A stretch of DNA of 64,000 bases from Acidimicrobiales bacterium (GCA_029246685.1 JAQWMR010000010.1:310001-374000), one strand, 5' to 3'. Shown: positions 26,730-37,450, counted from the first letter of the stretch. Numbers and translations are program-made. The notes: generated by a model not told the origin, from the sequence alone.

Positions 26730-27746
26730 TCAGCTGTCAGTGATCCAATCTGGCACCGGCTGCTCGTCGATCAACACCGGGCCTACGGGTCCGAATGGTG
26801 CTGCGCCGTCGGCGTCGGCGACGGAGGCGAGGCTGGTGGCGAACCAGTCGTCGTGGTCCTCCAAGACCTCGAGCGGGACGTCCAAGTTGATGCCCCCGGC
26901 ATAGATCGGGTCGATCATGCTGTTCGCGTTGAAGTCGATCGCCGGCGTGCCAAAGACGCCAAGGGTCTCGTCCACAGCGGTTTCGTCGATCGCGATCCGG
27001 GTGTCGAGCGAGAAGTCGAGGATCTGGTCGCCGCCGGCGTTGCAGGAACCGGGGCCGGTGTCGGCGTCCACCCCGGTGAACTGGAACCGGTAGTTCATGA
27101 CCGAGTTGTAGTTGGGCTTCCAGTTCGTGAGGACATTCCCGCCATGGTGCAGGCCGAGGTTGTGGCCCAACTCGTGCATCAACGTGTTCGAGGTGAACGG
27201 CTCGTTGTCGAAGCAGTAGAGCGAGACGATGAGGTCGTCCCCGAAGAATTCGGCCTGGCCGCTGCTTGACGACGAACTGTTGTAGCGGTGCATGTGGACG
27301 CTGTAGTGGAAGTAGTCCTCACGGAATGGTGAGAAGTACTCGGCCTTTATCGCGCCGTATTCGGCCCCGTTCACGCCGCCGTTGATCGAGCCGATCGGGG
27401 CGGTGACGTCAGGGACCACGGTGCCCTCGAGGAACGGGTAGCCCTGGCCATAGTCGATGACCAGATCGATGCCGAAGCTGCCGTCGGGGTTCGGCAGCGG
27501 CGCGTCGGCGAACGATTGCTGGATCCGAGCGACGCCAGCAGCGGTCGGGCGATGGGAGTGCGCAGCACACTCATCGCTGTCGTCCATCCAGTCGATCTCC
27601 ATGAAGATCGTCTGGCGCAAAGGATCGGCGCCGAGCTGACGAAGCCCGAGGCCCTCCGGAGTGCCGAGGACTTCGTCACCGTCACTGATTCCGTCGAGGT
27701 CGGTGTCGGCGACGAGGGGATCCGTGCCGGTGTCGGTCTTGTCGAC
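26730..27746 (-). CDS. Zinc metalloprotease domain, 3' part of a gene split by an in-frame TAA
   Basis: This frame continues the 27747-28214 gene without a shift after an internal TAA. It encodes part of a calcium-binding type-3 repeat (DTDLDGISDGDEV), then a metalloprotease with HELGHNLGLHHGG, the extended HExxHxxGxxH zinc motif of metzincin-like enzymes, and a following Met in SVMNYRF as a candidate Met-turn. Upstream, FMEIDWMDDSDE marks the start of the catalytic domain. There is no signal peptide in this part; an internal ATG at 27602 or a Leu/Met start at 27620 would give an unexported fragment. The protein was probably secreted or surface-anchored. I treat it as the second half of a disrupted or read-through gene; a sequencing error is the simplest alternative. 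Confidence 0.75.
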   Translation of the reverse strand, partial: VDKTDTGTDPLVADTDLDGISDGDEVLGTPEGLGLRQLGADPLRQTIFMEIDWMDDSDECAAHSHRPTAAGVARIQQSFADAPLPNPDGSFGIDLVIDYGQGYPFLEGTVVPDVTAPIGSINGGVNGAEYGAIKAEYFSPFREDYFHYSVHMHRYNSSSSSSGQAEFFGDDLIVSLYCFDNEPFTSNTLMHELGHNLGLHHGGNVLTNWKPNYNSVMNYRFQFTGVDADTGPGSCNAGGDQILDFSLDTRIAIDETAVDETLGVFGTPAIDFNANSMIDPIYAGGINLDVPLEVLEDHDDWFATSLASVADADGAAPFGPVGPVLIDEQPVPDWITDS

Positions 27747-28214
27747 TTATGTCCCGGTATCCGTTTCCGCCCAGTCAGGGATGCGATCGCCGTCAGTGTC
27801 GACCTCGCCGGTGCAGCTGAGCGGTCCACCTGGGTCGACCCCTGGCGGGGTAGTGACACTCGCCGCAAGGATGCCAGTCGCGGCGATGTCGTCGCTCCGC
27901 TCGCCGCCGACGGAGACGGCACGAACATCGACGGCGTAGGTGGTGGCGGATGCGAGCCCATCGATGCAGCACGCGTTCAGCGTGGCTGAGGGCGACGCAA
28001 TCAAGACATCGTCGACGCGCACCTCGTAGTTGGCGATCGCATGGCCGGCCGCGGGCCACTCCTGGTCGTAGGCGTTCGGCCAGACGATGCGGATTTCCGT
28101 GCCGGCACCGGCCGCATGGTCGAGCGTGGACCCGAACCAGAACGTCGGCGTGCACGCCGCAGCAACGGTGGCGAACGCGAGGAGTGAAGTGAGACGGCGC
28201 CGGGTCGTCGACAC
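27747..28214 (-). CDS. N-terminal lipoprotein/FN3 part of the split metalloprotease gene
   Basis: 155 residues ending at TAA 27747-27749. It begins with a signal sequence and lipobox (LLAFATVAAAC), then a fibronectin-III-like domain (about 30-120; YEVRVDDVLIAS, ATTYAVDVRAVSVGG), then the first half of a thrombospondin type-3 calcium-binding repeat (DTDGDRIPDWAETDTGT). The frame then meets TAA and immediately resumes with VDKTDTGTDPLVADTDLDG. In such repeats Tyr is common at the stop position, and TAC to TAA is one base. Start GTG 28214 lies 11 bases after the MttB stop on the same strand. Without the downstream part it has no catalytic domain. Confidence 0.75.
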   Translation of the reverse strand: MSTTRRRLTSLLAFATVAAACTPTFWFGSTLDHAAGAGTEIRIVWPNAYDQEWPAAGHAIANYEVRVDDVLIASPSATLNACCIDGLASATTYAVDVRAVSVGGERSDDIAATGILAASVTTPPGVDPGGPLSCTGEVDTDGDRIPDWAETDTGT

Positions 28215-28225
28215 CTGAATATAGT

Positions 28226-29770
28226 TCAGTAGGCCGCGTCCGGCATCGCAGCCTTGCGGCTGCCGATGAATGCCTGGAGCTCTTCGTCGATCGCCGAATC
28301 GAGGGCAGGTGCCTCATACGACGCGAGGAGCTCCTTCCATCTCGCGTTCGCCCGCTGAGCGGCCGTTAGGGATCCCTCGAGTTCCCACTGCTCGAAGCTG
28401 TTGTTGTCCGCGATGCTCGAGCGGTAGAAGGCGGTCTCGAAATTCTCCAGCGTGTGGGCGTTGCCGAGGAAGTGGTCGCCATGGGTGTTCGTGCGGAACG
28501 CGTCGAGGGCCTGGCCGTTCTCGCTCATGTCGATGCCGCGGGCGTAGACGCCCATCATTCCGAGCTGGTCGGCGTCCATGATCAGCTTCTCGAAGCCGAG
28601 GGTGAGACCGCCCTCCTGCCATCCGGCAGCGTGGAGCACGAAGTTCACGCCGGCCGCGACTGTAGGGAGGATGGTGCTGGCTGACTCGTAGGCGGCCTGC
28701 GCATCGGGGTGCTTGGACGAGGTGAACTGACCGCCGGATCGGAACGGCACGCCGACGCGACGCGCAAGTGACGCCATCACGTTGATGGCTTGCCCCGCTT
28801 CAGGGGTGCCGAATGTGGGCGCACCGGTGGCCATCGACATGGAGGAGGCGAACGTGCCGAAGATGACCGGCGCTCCCGGCCGCGCGAGTTGGTAGTACGC
28901 CATGCCGGACAGCGCCTCGGCCAGCGCCTGAGCGGCAAGTCCGGCCACGGTGACCGGCGACATCGCACCGGCCAGGATGAACGGCGACATGATCGCGGCC
29001 TGGTTAGCCTGGGCGTACTCGGTTGCAGCACCGAGCATGGTGCCGTCCCAGCGCAGGGGTGACGACGCGTTGATCAGTGAGGTCATCACCGTCCGGTCGT
29101 CGAGATCGCCACCGAACGCGATGCGGCTCAACTCGATGCTGTCGGCTGCTCGCTCGGCGGCGGTCACCGACCCCATGTAGGGCTTGTCGCTGTGCTTGAT
29201 GTGGGAATACACCATGTCGAGGTGGCGCTTGTTGACCGGAAGGTCGACCGGCTCGCACACCGTTCCCCCCGAATGGTGGAGGTGGGGGAGCATGTAGGTG
29301 AGTCGGACGGCGTTCTCGAAGTCGGCAAGAGTCGCGTAGCGGCGGCCGTTGTCGAGATCGAACGCGAACGGCGAGCCGTAGTTGGGTGCGAAGACCGTGG
29401 TGTTGTCGCCGATCTTCACGGAGCGGTCCGGGTTTCGGGCGTGCTGCGTGAAGCTGCGGGGCGCGCTGGCCTGGACGATCTCACGGCACATGCCGCGCGG
29501 GAAGCGCACGAGTTCGCCGTCCACATCGGCGCCGGCGTCTCGCCAGAGCTCGAGTGCCATCGGCGTGTCCTGGAACGCGATACCGACCTCGCTGAGGATC
29601 GTCTCTGCGTTCTCTTCGATCTGGACGAGCCCCTCCTCGTCGAGCATCTCCACGGGGGGCAGCTTGCGCTCGAGGTAGGCAAGGGTGGCTTCGCCGGACT
29701 CGGCTCGCGCGGCCTGACGAGCTGCTCGTCCGCCGCCTCGACGCCCCCGACGCCCTTTGATCTCGCTCAC
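28226..29770 (-). CDS. Trimethylamine methyltransferase (MttB) family protein, non-pyrrolysine, of the corrinoid operon
   Basis: A 514-residue MttB-superfamily methyltransferase, last gene of the corrinoid operon. Family segments are MSPFILAGAMSPVTVAGLAA, VIFGTFASSMSMATGAPTFG and WQEGGLTLGFEKLIMDAD. There is no internal TAG, so no pyrrolysine; in this branch betaine, proline betaine, carnitine or related compounds are the known substrates. It should move a methyl group from the onium substrate to the Co(I) corrinoid protein encoded at the head of the operon. The first ~22 residues (GRRGRRGGGRAARQAAR) are a basic Arg/Gly tail shared in style with RACo, the pterin methyltransferase and the virulence-factor protein here. 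ATG 29770 overlaps the RACo stop. Confidence 0.88.
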   Translation of the reverse strand: MSEIKGRRGRRGGGRAARQAARAESGEATLAYLERKLPPVEMLDEEGLVQIEENAETILSEVGIAFQDTPMALELWRDAGADVDGELVRFPRGMCREIVQASAPRSFTQHARNPDRSVKIGDNTTVFAPNYGSPFAFDLDNGRRYATLADFENAVRLTYMLPHLHHSGGTVCEPVDLPVNKRHLDMVYSHIKHSDKPYMGSVTAAERAADSIELSRIAFGGDLDDRTVMTSLINASSPLRWDGTMLGAATEYAQANQAAIMSPFILAGAMSPVTVAGLAAQALAEALSGMAYYQLARPGAPVIFGTFASSMSMATGAPTFGTPEAGQAINVMASLARRVGVPFRSGGQFTSSKHPDAQAAYESASTILPTVAAGVNFVLHAAGWQEGGLTLGFEKLIMDADQLGMMGVYARGIDMSENGQALDAFRTNTHGDHFLGNAHTLENFETAFYRSSIADNNSFEQWELEGSLTAAQRANARWKELLASYEAPALDSAIDEELQAFIGSRKAAMPDAAY

Positions 29771-31830
29771 GATTCTTCCTGTCCTTTGTTCTGGGTGGTG
29801 TCCGATGTGTCTCGAGCGCGTCCTCGCCGGCGGCGAGGACGACCGGAATCGGCGGAGTCGGGGCGGGCCGGGAGCTCCACCACCTGGGACAGGTGCGGGC
29901 TCGGAGCGGTGTCGTGGGGGAAGGCCATGGCCGCCACGAACAGCTCCTGAAAGCGCGGTTCGGTGGCCGTCTCGATCTTCTCGATCGCGATGACGGCGTC
30001 GGCGATCTCATGTCGCTGCTCGGCGCTGACGAGCATCCGGATCGCCCCGGCGCCCGAGGAGTTCCCGACGGCCCGAACGCTGTCCACCGGGCAGTCAGGC
30101 ACGAGGCCGAGCACGAGGGCATACACCGGGTCGATGTGGGCGCCGAATGCGCCGGCGAGACGAACGTCGTGGACCTCGCTGACGTCGGCGTGCTCCATCA
30201 GCAGGTCGATGCCGGCCCGCAGCGCAGATCCGGCCAGCTGGATCTGACGCACGTCGTTCTGGGTGATCGCCAGCTCCGGGTCATCTCCGGTCGCGGGTCG
30301 GATCACGTAGCGGAACGTGCGGTCCTCGGGCTGGACCCGGTCGGTTCGCTCGGCCAGGGCGCCCTGCACCACGCCGTTGCGGTCGCAGACGCCGCTGAGG
30401 AACATCTCCCCGATGATCTCGATGATGGCGGAGCCACACAGGCCGGCGATGTCGAGCTTCGCGGTGTCGGCCGCGAAGCCGGGGTCGTCATTCCAGAGGT
30501 CCGAGCCGATGACCTTGAAGCGAGGCTCGAATGTTTCGCGATCGATGCGGATGCGTTCGATTGCTCCGGCCGTCGCCCGCATGCCGCTGCTGATCTGGGC
30601 GCCTTCGAACGCGGGCCCCGTGGGGGAGGAGGCGGCGTAGGTGCGGCCTCCGGCGCCGAGGACGATCTCCGCGTTCGTGCCGACATCGACCATGAGCTGG
30701 GGTGCGTCGGGGCGGTGTGTCTGCTCGTTCAGCGTCGCGGCCGCGGCATCGGCGCCGACATGGCCGGCGATGCACGGGCCGACGTGGGCTCGGGCGAAGG
30801 GGAGCTCGAGATCGAGCTCATCGGCTCGCATGTCGACCGGCGCGCCGACGGTCAGCGTGAACGGCGCGGCACCAAGCGGCGTGGGGTCGAGGCCCAGAAG
30901 GAGGTGGTGCATGACCGGGTTGCCAACGAGGACGACATCGTGGATCCGGGTGCGCAGAGTGGCTTCGTCGTCGAAGTCGACCGCGAGTTCGCTGACGATT
31001 CCGTCGAGTGCCGATCGAACGGCGCTCGTGAGTTCGTGCTGGCCGCCGGGATTCATCATCACGTACGAGACCCGGCTCATGAGGTCCTCGCCGAAGCGGA
31101 TCTGCGGGTTCATCGCCCCGCCGCTGGCGACGATGTCACCCGTGGCGAGGTCCACCAGGTAGGCGGCGATGGTGGTGCTGCCGACGTCGATGGCCAGGCC
31201 GTAGATCGTCTCGTCGAATCCGGGTCGCACGTGGAGGACGGTTCCGTCGATGTGAACCACGGCGGTCACCGCGCGTGCCCCGCCTTTGATCGCGTGTTGG
31301 AGGTCATTCAGGGCGCGAGCGTCGACGGTTGCGTCGGCGATGTCCCAGTCGTGCAGGAGCGCGGCGGCGAGCATCTCCATGTCGGTGCGCTCGTCGCCGA
31401 GCTGCGGCATGGGGAGTTCGACATAGCGAGCGGTGATGAGCGGGTCGAGCGTGAGGCCGGCGAGATCGACCTTCTTGCGCACCACCGGGCGGTGCACCTG
31501 GGACTCGGCGGGCACGTCGACGACGACGTCGCCACACACGAGGGCCTGGCAACCGAGCCGGTTGCCGTCGACGATCGGCCGGCGGCCCTTGTAGTCGCGT
31601 TCGCTCGTGGTCCACTCGCTGACGTCGTCAGCCGTGGAGGTGATGCTCCACTTCGCGAACTCGCCGAGTGAGGGTGTCACTTGGCAGCGTCCGCACAGAC
31701 CGCGGCCGCCGCACGTCGAGTCGACATCGACCGCGACGGACCGCGCCGCGTCGAGCAAGGAGGTGCCGATCGGGACGCGCGCCTGCACCCCCGAAGGGGT
31801 GAAGATCACGGTTGCGTCCTCGGCCCCCAT
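29767..31830 (-). CDS. RACo/RamA-type corrinoid reactivation protein (2Fe-2S + ASKHA ATPase)
   Basis: A 687-residue corrinoid-activating protein. The N-terminus is a plant-type [2Fe-2S] domain with STCGGRGLCGRC (Cys40, Cys46, Cys49) and the fourth ligand in RLGCQALV. It continues with a linker and the actin-like ASKHA domain (DUF4445 type): YGLAIDVGSTTIAAYLVDL as phosphate-1 motif, LMVDVGTNAEIVL as phosphate-2 and RLAGAFGAHIDP. These enzymes use ATP to drive reduction of inactive Co(II) corrinoid back to Co(I). The C-terminus carries a basic patch (GRPRRRRGRARD) resembling the tails of its operon partners. Its presence implies that the MttB/corrinoid pathway is catalytic here despite the O2-using enzymes nearby. 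Confidence 0.9.
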   Translation of the reverse strand: MGAEDATVIFTPSGVQARVPIGTSLLDAARSVAVDVDSTCGGRGLCGRCQVTPSLGEFAKWSITSTADDVSEWTTSERDYKGRRPIVDGNRLGCQALVCGDVVVDVPAESQVHRPVVRKKVDLAGLTLDPLITARYVELPMPQLGDERTDMEMLAAALLHDWDIADATVDARALNDLQHAIKGGARAVTAVVHIDGTVLHVRPGFDETIYGLAIDVGSTTIAAYLVDLATGDIVASGGAMNPQIRFGEDLMSRVSYVMMNPGGQHELTSAVRSALDGIVSELAVDFDDEATLRTRIHDVVLVGNPVMHHLLLGLDPTPLGAAPFTLTVGAPVDMRADELDLELPFARAHVGPCIAGHVGADAAAATLNEQTHRPDAPQLMVDVGTNAEIVLGAGGRTYAASSPTGPAFEGAQISSGMRATAGAIERIRIDRETFEPRFKVIGSDLWNDDPGFAADTAKLDIAGLCGSAIIEIIGEMFLSGVCDRNGVVQGALAERTDRVQPEDRTFRYVIRPATGDDPELAITQNDVRQIQLAGSALRAGIDLLMEHADVSEVHDVRLAGAFGAHIDPVYALVLGLVPDCPVDSVRAVGNSSGAGAIRMLVSAEQRHEIADAVIAIEKIETATEPRFQELFVAAMAFPHDTAPSPHLSQVVELPARPDSADSGRPRRRRGRARDTSDTTQNKGQEES

Positions 31831-31839
31831 GTTGGTGCG

Positions 31840-32748
31840 CTAACTCGCGCCGCCGCGGCGGCGACCGCCACGACGTCGCGCCGCGCCCTCGCCGCCGCCG
31901 GCGTTGGGGTCACGGAACTCTCGGATCCACGCGGCACAGTTCTCGTCGTGGCCGGCCAGGACGTCGGCGGCCATGATCGCCGTCTTCACCTCGGCGTGCA
32001 TCGGGCTCATGATCGCGGACGTCATACCAGCGCCGATCGCCATCGAGAGATACGTGCCGGTGATGGCATGACGGTTCGGCAAGCCGAAGCTGACGTTCGA
32101 CGCCCCGCAGGTGGTGTTGACGCCGAGCTCTTCACGCAGCCGGCGCACCAGGGCGAAGACCTGCTGGCCGGCAGTGCCCATGGCCCCGATCGGCATGACC
32201 AGAGGATCGACGACCACGTCCTCCTTGGGGATGCCGTGGTCCGCGGCCGCGTTGACGATCTTCTTGGCGACCTCGAAGCGGACGTCGGGGTCCTCGCTGA
32301 TGCCGGTCTCGTCGTTGGAGATCGCCACGACGGCCGCGCCGTGCTTGGCGACGAGGGGAAGGACCCGCTCCATCACCTCGTTCTCTCCGGTGACCGAGTT
32401 GATAAGCGGCTTGCCTTCGTAGACGGCGATGCCGGCTTCGAGCGCTTCGATGATCGACGAGTCGATGGCCAGTGGGACGTCCGTCACCTTCTGCACGAGC
32501 TTGATCGCCTCGGCGAGCAACGCCGGCTCGTCGGCCAGCGGGATGCCGGCGTTGACGTCGAGCATGTGGGCGCCGGCCTCGACCTGCGCGATCGCGTCGG
32601 CTTCGACTCGGCTGAAGTCGCCGTTCTTCATCTCTTCGGCCAGCAGCTTGCGGCCCGTCGGGTTGATGCGCTCGCCGATCATGACAAACGGGCGGTCGAA
32701 GCCGATGACGACTTCCTTCGTAGCGGAGCTGATAACGGTTTCTGTCAC
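31840..32748 (-). CDS. Methyltetrahydrofolate:corrinoid methyltransferase (pterin-binding TIM barrel)
   Basis: A 302-residue DHPS-like barrel of the AcsE/MtrH-type pterin methyltransferases. Visible signatures are FVMIGERINPTGRK at the N-terminus, AGAHMLDVNAGIP, PLAIDSS, PLINSVTGE, VVDPLVMPIG and CGASNVSFGLPNR near the pterin site. In this operon it most likely runs from methyl-Co(III) corrinoid to tetrahydrofolate, feeding methyl-THF to one-carbon metabolism. The C-terminus (GAARRRGGRRRGGAS) is an Arg/Gly-rich tail outside the barrel. GTG 32746-32748 overlaps the stop of the upstream virulence-factor-family gene; the longer frame upstream is non-family shadow sequence. Confidence 0.88.
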   Translation of the reverse strand: MTETVISSATKEVVIGFDRPFVMIGERINPTGRKLLAEEMKNGDFSRVEADAIAQVEAGAHMLDVNAGIPLADEPALLAEAIKLVQKVTDVPLAIDSSIIEALEAGIAVYEGKPLINSVTGENEVMERVLPLVAKHGAAVVAISNDETGISEDPDVRFEVAKKIVNAAADHGIPKEDVVVDPLVMPIGAMGTAGQQVFALVRRLREELGVNTTCGASNVSFGLPNRHAITGTYLSMAIGAGMTSAIMSPMHAEVKTAIMAADVLAGHDENCAAWIREFRDPNAGGGEGAARRRGGRRRGGAS

Positions 32749-33095
32749 TGGTCTTGCCCTCCATCGGGCTCGAGCCCACCCGCGGCCACGAGGGCCTCGA
32801 GCCGGTCGCGGGGGTAGTCGGAATGAATGGTGTCGGCGGTGTCTTGCGCTGCCGCGGCGGGATCGCCGTCGACGGTCGTGGACACGCGCCGCCACTCCTG
32901 CACGTAGTCGTTGGTGTCGGTGAGGCCGGCGACGTGAGCGGCGCGGTCGATGGCGTGCTGGAACCGAGGTTCGAGCAGCACCTTCTCTGTGTCGCCGTCG
33001 GCCGTCGTGGCCGTGATCTGGGCGGGGATGTCGCGCCAGTAGATGGTGACGAGCCCGGGCCCGCCGCGTCGACTGCGCCGTCCTCGTGCGCTCAT
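32745..33095 (-). CDS. Virulence-factor family small protein (PF13769-like) of the corrinoid operon
   Basis: A 116-residue protein with the family opening VTIYWRDIPAQI and the middle segment LEPRFQHAIDRAAHVAGL. Pfam names it a virulence factor, but in my memory it recurs beside MttB, RACo and pterin methyltransferases, so a structural or accessory role in corrinoid methyl transfer is more plausible; no activity is known to me. Its N-terminus (SARGRRSRRGGPG) is Arg/Gly-rich like its neighbours. It overlaps both neighbours by 4 bases, showing tight translational coupling. Confidence 0.78.
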   Translation of the reverse strand: MSARGRRSRRGGPGLVTIYWRDIPAQITATTADGDTEKVLLEPRFQHAIDRAAHVAGLTDTNDYVQEWRRVSTTVDGDPAAAAQDTADTIHSDYPRDRLEALVAAGGLEPDGGQDQ

Positions 33096-33709
33096 GTGCG
33101 TGCCCCGGTGCCCACTGTCAGAACCTCTGATTCGAGTTCGCCGTAGCCGGTCGCGATACGCGAGAACGTCAGGCCGAGCCGGTCGGCGGCGGCCTGAGCC
33201 TTTTCGTCGAGCATCGGGTCGTCGGTTTGGGCGAGGTAGATCATCTTTGTGTAGTTGCCGAAGTACATGGATTCGAGTTCAGGATGCTCGGCAATTCCGA
33301 GCCCGCCGATGATGAGCCGCTCGAAGTGCTTCACCAGGTAGTCGGTGAGGTAGAACGCGGTCGGGTCGTTGTCGTGCATTGCTGTGAACGCGTCGGTACC
33401 GGCGAAGAACTGGTAGCAGTGGGCGCCAGGCATCATTTCGATGGGCCGTTCGGGAGTGGAGAGATCACCGCAGAGGTCGACGAGTTCGCCGGCCGTGCCA
33501 CAGTCGGCGTAGCCGATAAGGACGCGATCGAACTCGCTGCGGTCACGTTCGAGACGGGCTCGTACGGCAGGGGTGATGCGGTCGGGGGTCATGTGCAGCG
33601 CAGCGGGAAGACACTCGAGCGTGACGCCGTTGAGGTCGTGGAGACGGGCGACATCACGAATCTCGCGGGCCAGAGCGCCGCACGCCAAGATCAGGACGCG
33701 CGGGGACAT
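33092..33709 (-). CDS. DUF1638 domain protein of the corrinoid operon
   Basis: A 205-residue soluble protein of family DUF1638. Family features are the N-terminal PRVLILACGALAREI, VLIGYADCGTAGEL, MMPGAHCYQFFAG and the C-terminal FGNYTKMIYLAQTDDP. Several conserved cysteines and histidines (Cys in ACG, ADCG and HCY) could hold a metal. It is repeatedly found with corrinoid methyltransferase genes, so a role in cobalamin loading or carrier maturation is a reasonable inference, not a known fact. ATG 33709 lies 4 bases after the corrinoid protein stop. Confidence 0.82.
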   Translation of the reverse strand: MSPRVLILACGALAREIRDVARLHDLNGVTLECLPAALHMTPDRITPAVRARLERDRSEFDRVLIGYADCGTAGELVDLCGDLSTPERPIEMMPGAHCYQFFAGTDAFTAMHDNDPTAFYLTDYLVKHFERLIIGGLGIAEHPELESMYFGNYTKMIYLAQTDDPMLDEKAQAAADRLGLTFSRIATGYGELESEVLTVGTGART

Positions 33710-33713
33710 GAGC

Positions 33714-34427
33714 TCAGGCGACTCGTCGAGCCTGCACCAGCGACGAGGCGGTCTCGGCCGCGACGGCGGCGTCGCGGCAATACGCGTCGGCACCGATCGC
33801 CTCACCGAACTCCTCGTTGAGCGGGGCACCGCCGACGATGACGATGTAGTCGTCGCGCATGCCCTTCTCGACGAGCGTGTCTATGACGACCTTCATGTAG
33901 GGCATCGTGGTGGTGAGCAGCGCGGACATGCCGATGATGTCGGGCTTGTGTTCTTCGATCGCGGCGAGGAACTCATCGACGTCGGTGTTGATGCCGAGGT
34001 CGTGCACCTCGAAGCCGGCGCCCTCGAGCATCATGCCGACGAGGTTCTTGCCGATGTCGTGGATGTCGCCCTTGACGGTGCCGATGATGACCGTACCAAT
34101 CGGTTGCGCGCCGGTTTCGGCGAGCAGGGGGCGAAGAATGGCCATCCCGGCCTTCATCGCGTTGGCTGCCAGGAGCACCTCCGGGACAAAGAGAATGCCG
34201 TCGCGGAAATCGATGCCGACGATGCGCATGCCCTCGACGAGAGCCTCGTTCAGCACCTTGTCGGCGGACCAGCCGCGTCCGATCAGGATGCGGGTGCCCT
34301 CGTCGATCTCGTCAGCGAGTCCGTCGTAGAGATCGTCGTGCATCTGCGCGGTGAGGTCTACATCGCTCAGCGCGTTGAGGTCGATCTCGTCGTCGCTCTG
34401 TTCGTCAGCCGTTTGCTCGCCAGCCAA
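33714..34427 (-). CDS. Corrinoid (B12-binding) methyl-carrier protein, MtbC/MttC type
   Basis: A 237-residue corrinoid carrier. A helical cap domain (about 25-105; ILIGRGWSADKVLNEALVEG, FVPEVLLAANAMKAG) precedes the Rossmann-type cobalamin-binding domain with GDIHDIGKNLV (D121-x-H123-x-x-G126, base-off ligand His123) and VIVGGAPLNEEF. It receives methyl groups from MttB and hands them to the pterin methyltransferase. Residues 1-45 contain 16 Asp/Glu and no Lys/Arg, an acidic leader unlike the basic tails of its partners. The start is TTG 34425-34427 with GGAG 8 bases upstream. It is the first gene of the operon; a 17-bp palindrome lies 31 bp upstream. Confidence 0.92.
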   Translation of the reverse strand: MAGEQTADEQSDDEIDLNALSDVDLTAQMHDDLYDGLADEIDEGTRILIGRGWSADKVLNEALVEGMRIVGIDFRDGILFVPEVLLAANAMKAGMAILRPLLAETGAQPIGTVIIGTVKGDIHDIGKNLVGMMLEGAGFEVHDLGINTDVDEFLAAIEEHKPDIIGMSALLTTTMPYMKVVIDTLVEKGMRDDYIVIVGGAPLNEEFGEAIGADAYCRDAAVAAETASSLVQARRVA

Positions 34428-34458
34428 GGCAGTTCTCCGTTGGAAATCGGGAGGCGCT

Positions 34459-34475
34459 GTTCCGCATTGTGGAAC
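34459..34475. promoter_or_regulatory. 17-bp palindrome upstream of the corrinoid operon (candidate IclR-type operator)
   Basis: GTTCCGCATTGTGGAAC is palindromic except at one pair flanking the centre. A GATACGGT box on the minus strand (34479-34486) could be the -10 element, putting transcription start near 34472, inside the palindrome, as expected of a repressor site. Form and length resemble IclR-family operators, and the core CCGC-NN-TGTGG recurs at 6090-6100 before the iclR-type gene. The rest of the 34428-34612 gap should also hold the leuS promoter. Confidence 0.5.
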
Positions 34476-34612
34476 CGTACCGTATCATGAAACAGGTTAG
34501 CCCGTTCCGGGAAACACTAGGTGCCAGAATGCCGCGTTCGCGGATGGCTAACCACTGGTCGTTCGGCCCAATAAACGGCCTCAGGGGGTCTGCTCACCCC
34601 TAGTCTTGCCGG

Positions 34613-37433
<2,821 letters not shown>

Positions 37434-37450
<17 letters not shown>

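Noticed and set aside
34428..34612. Cobalamin riboswitch before the corrinoid operon
   Set aside because: The leader up to the TTG start is only tens of bases from the putative promoter and lacks a B12-box-like conserved sequence; a short palindrome explains the site better.
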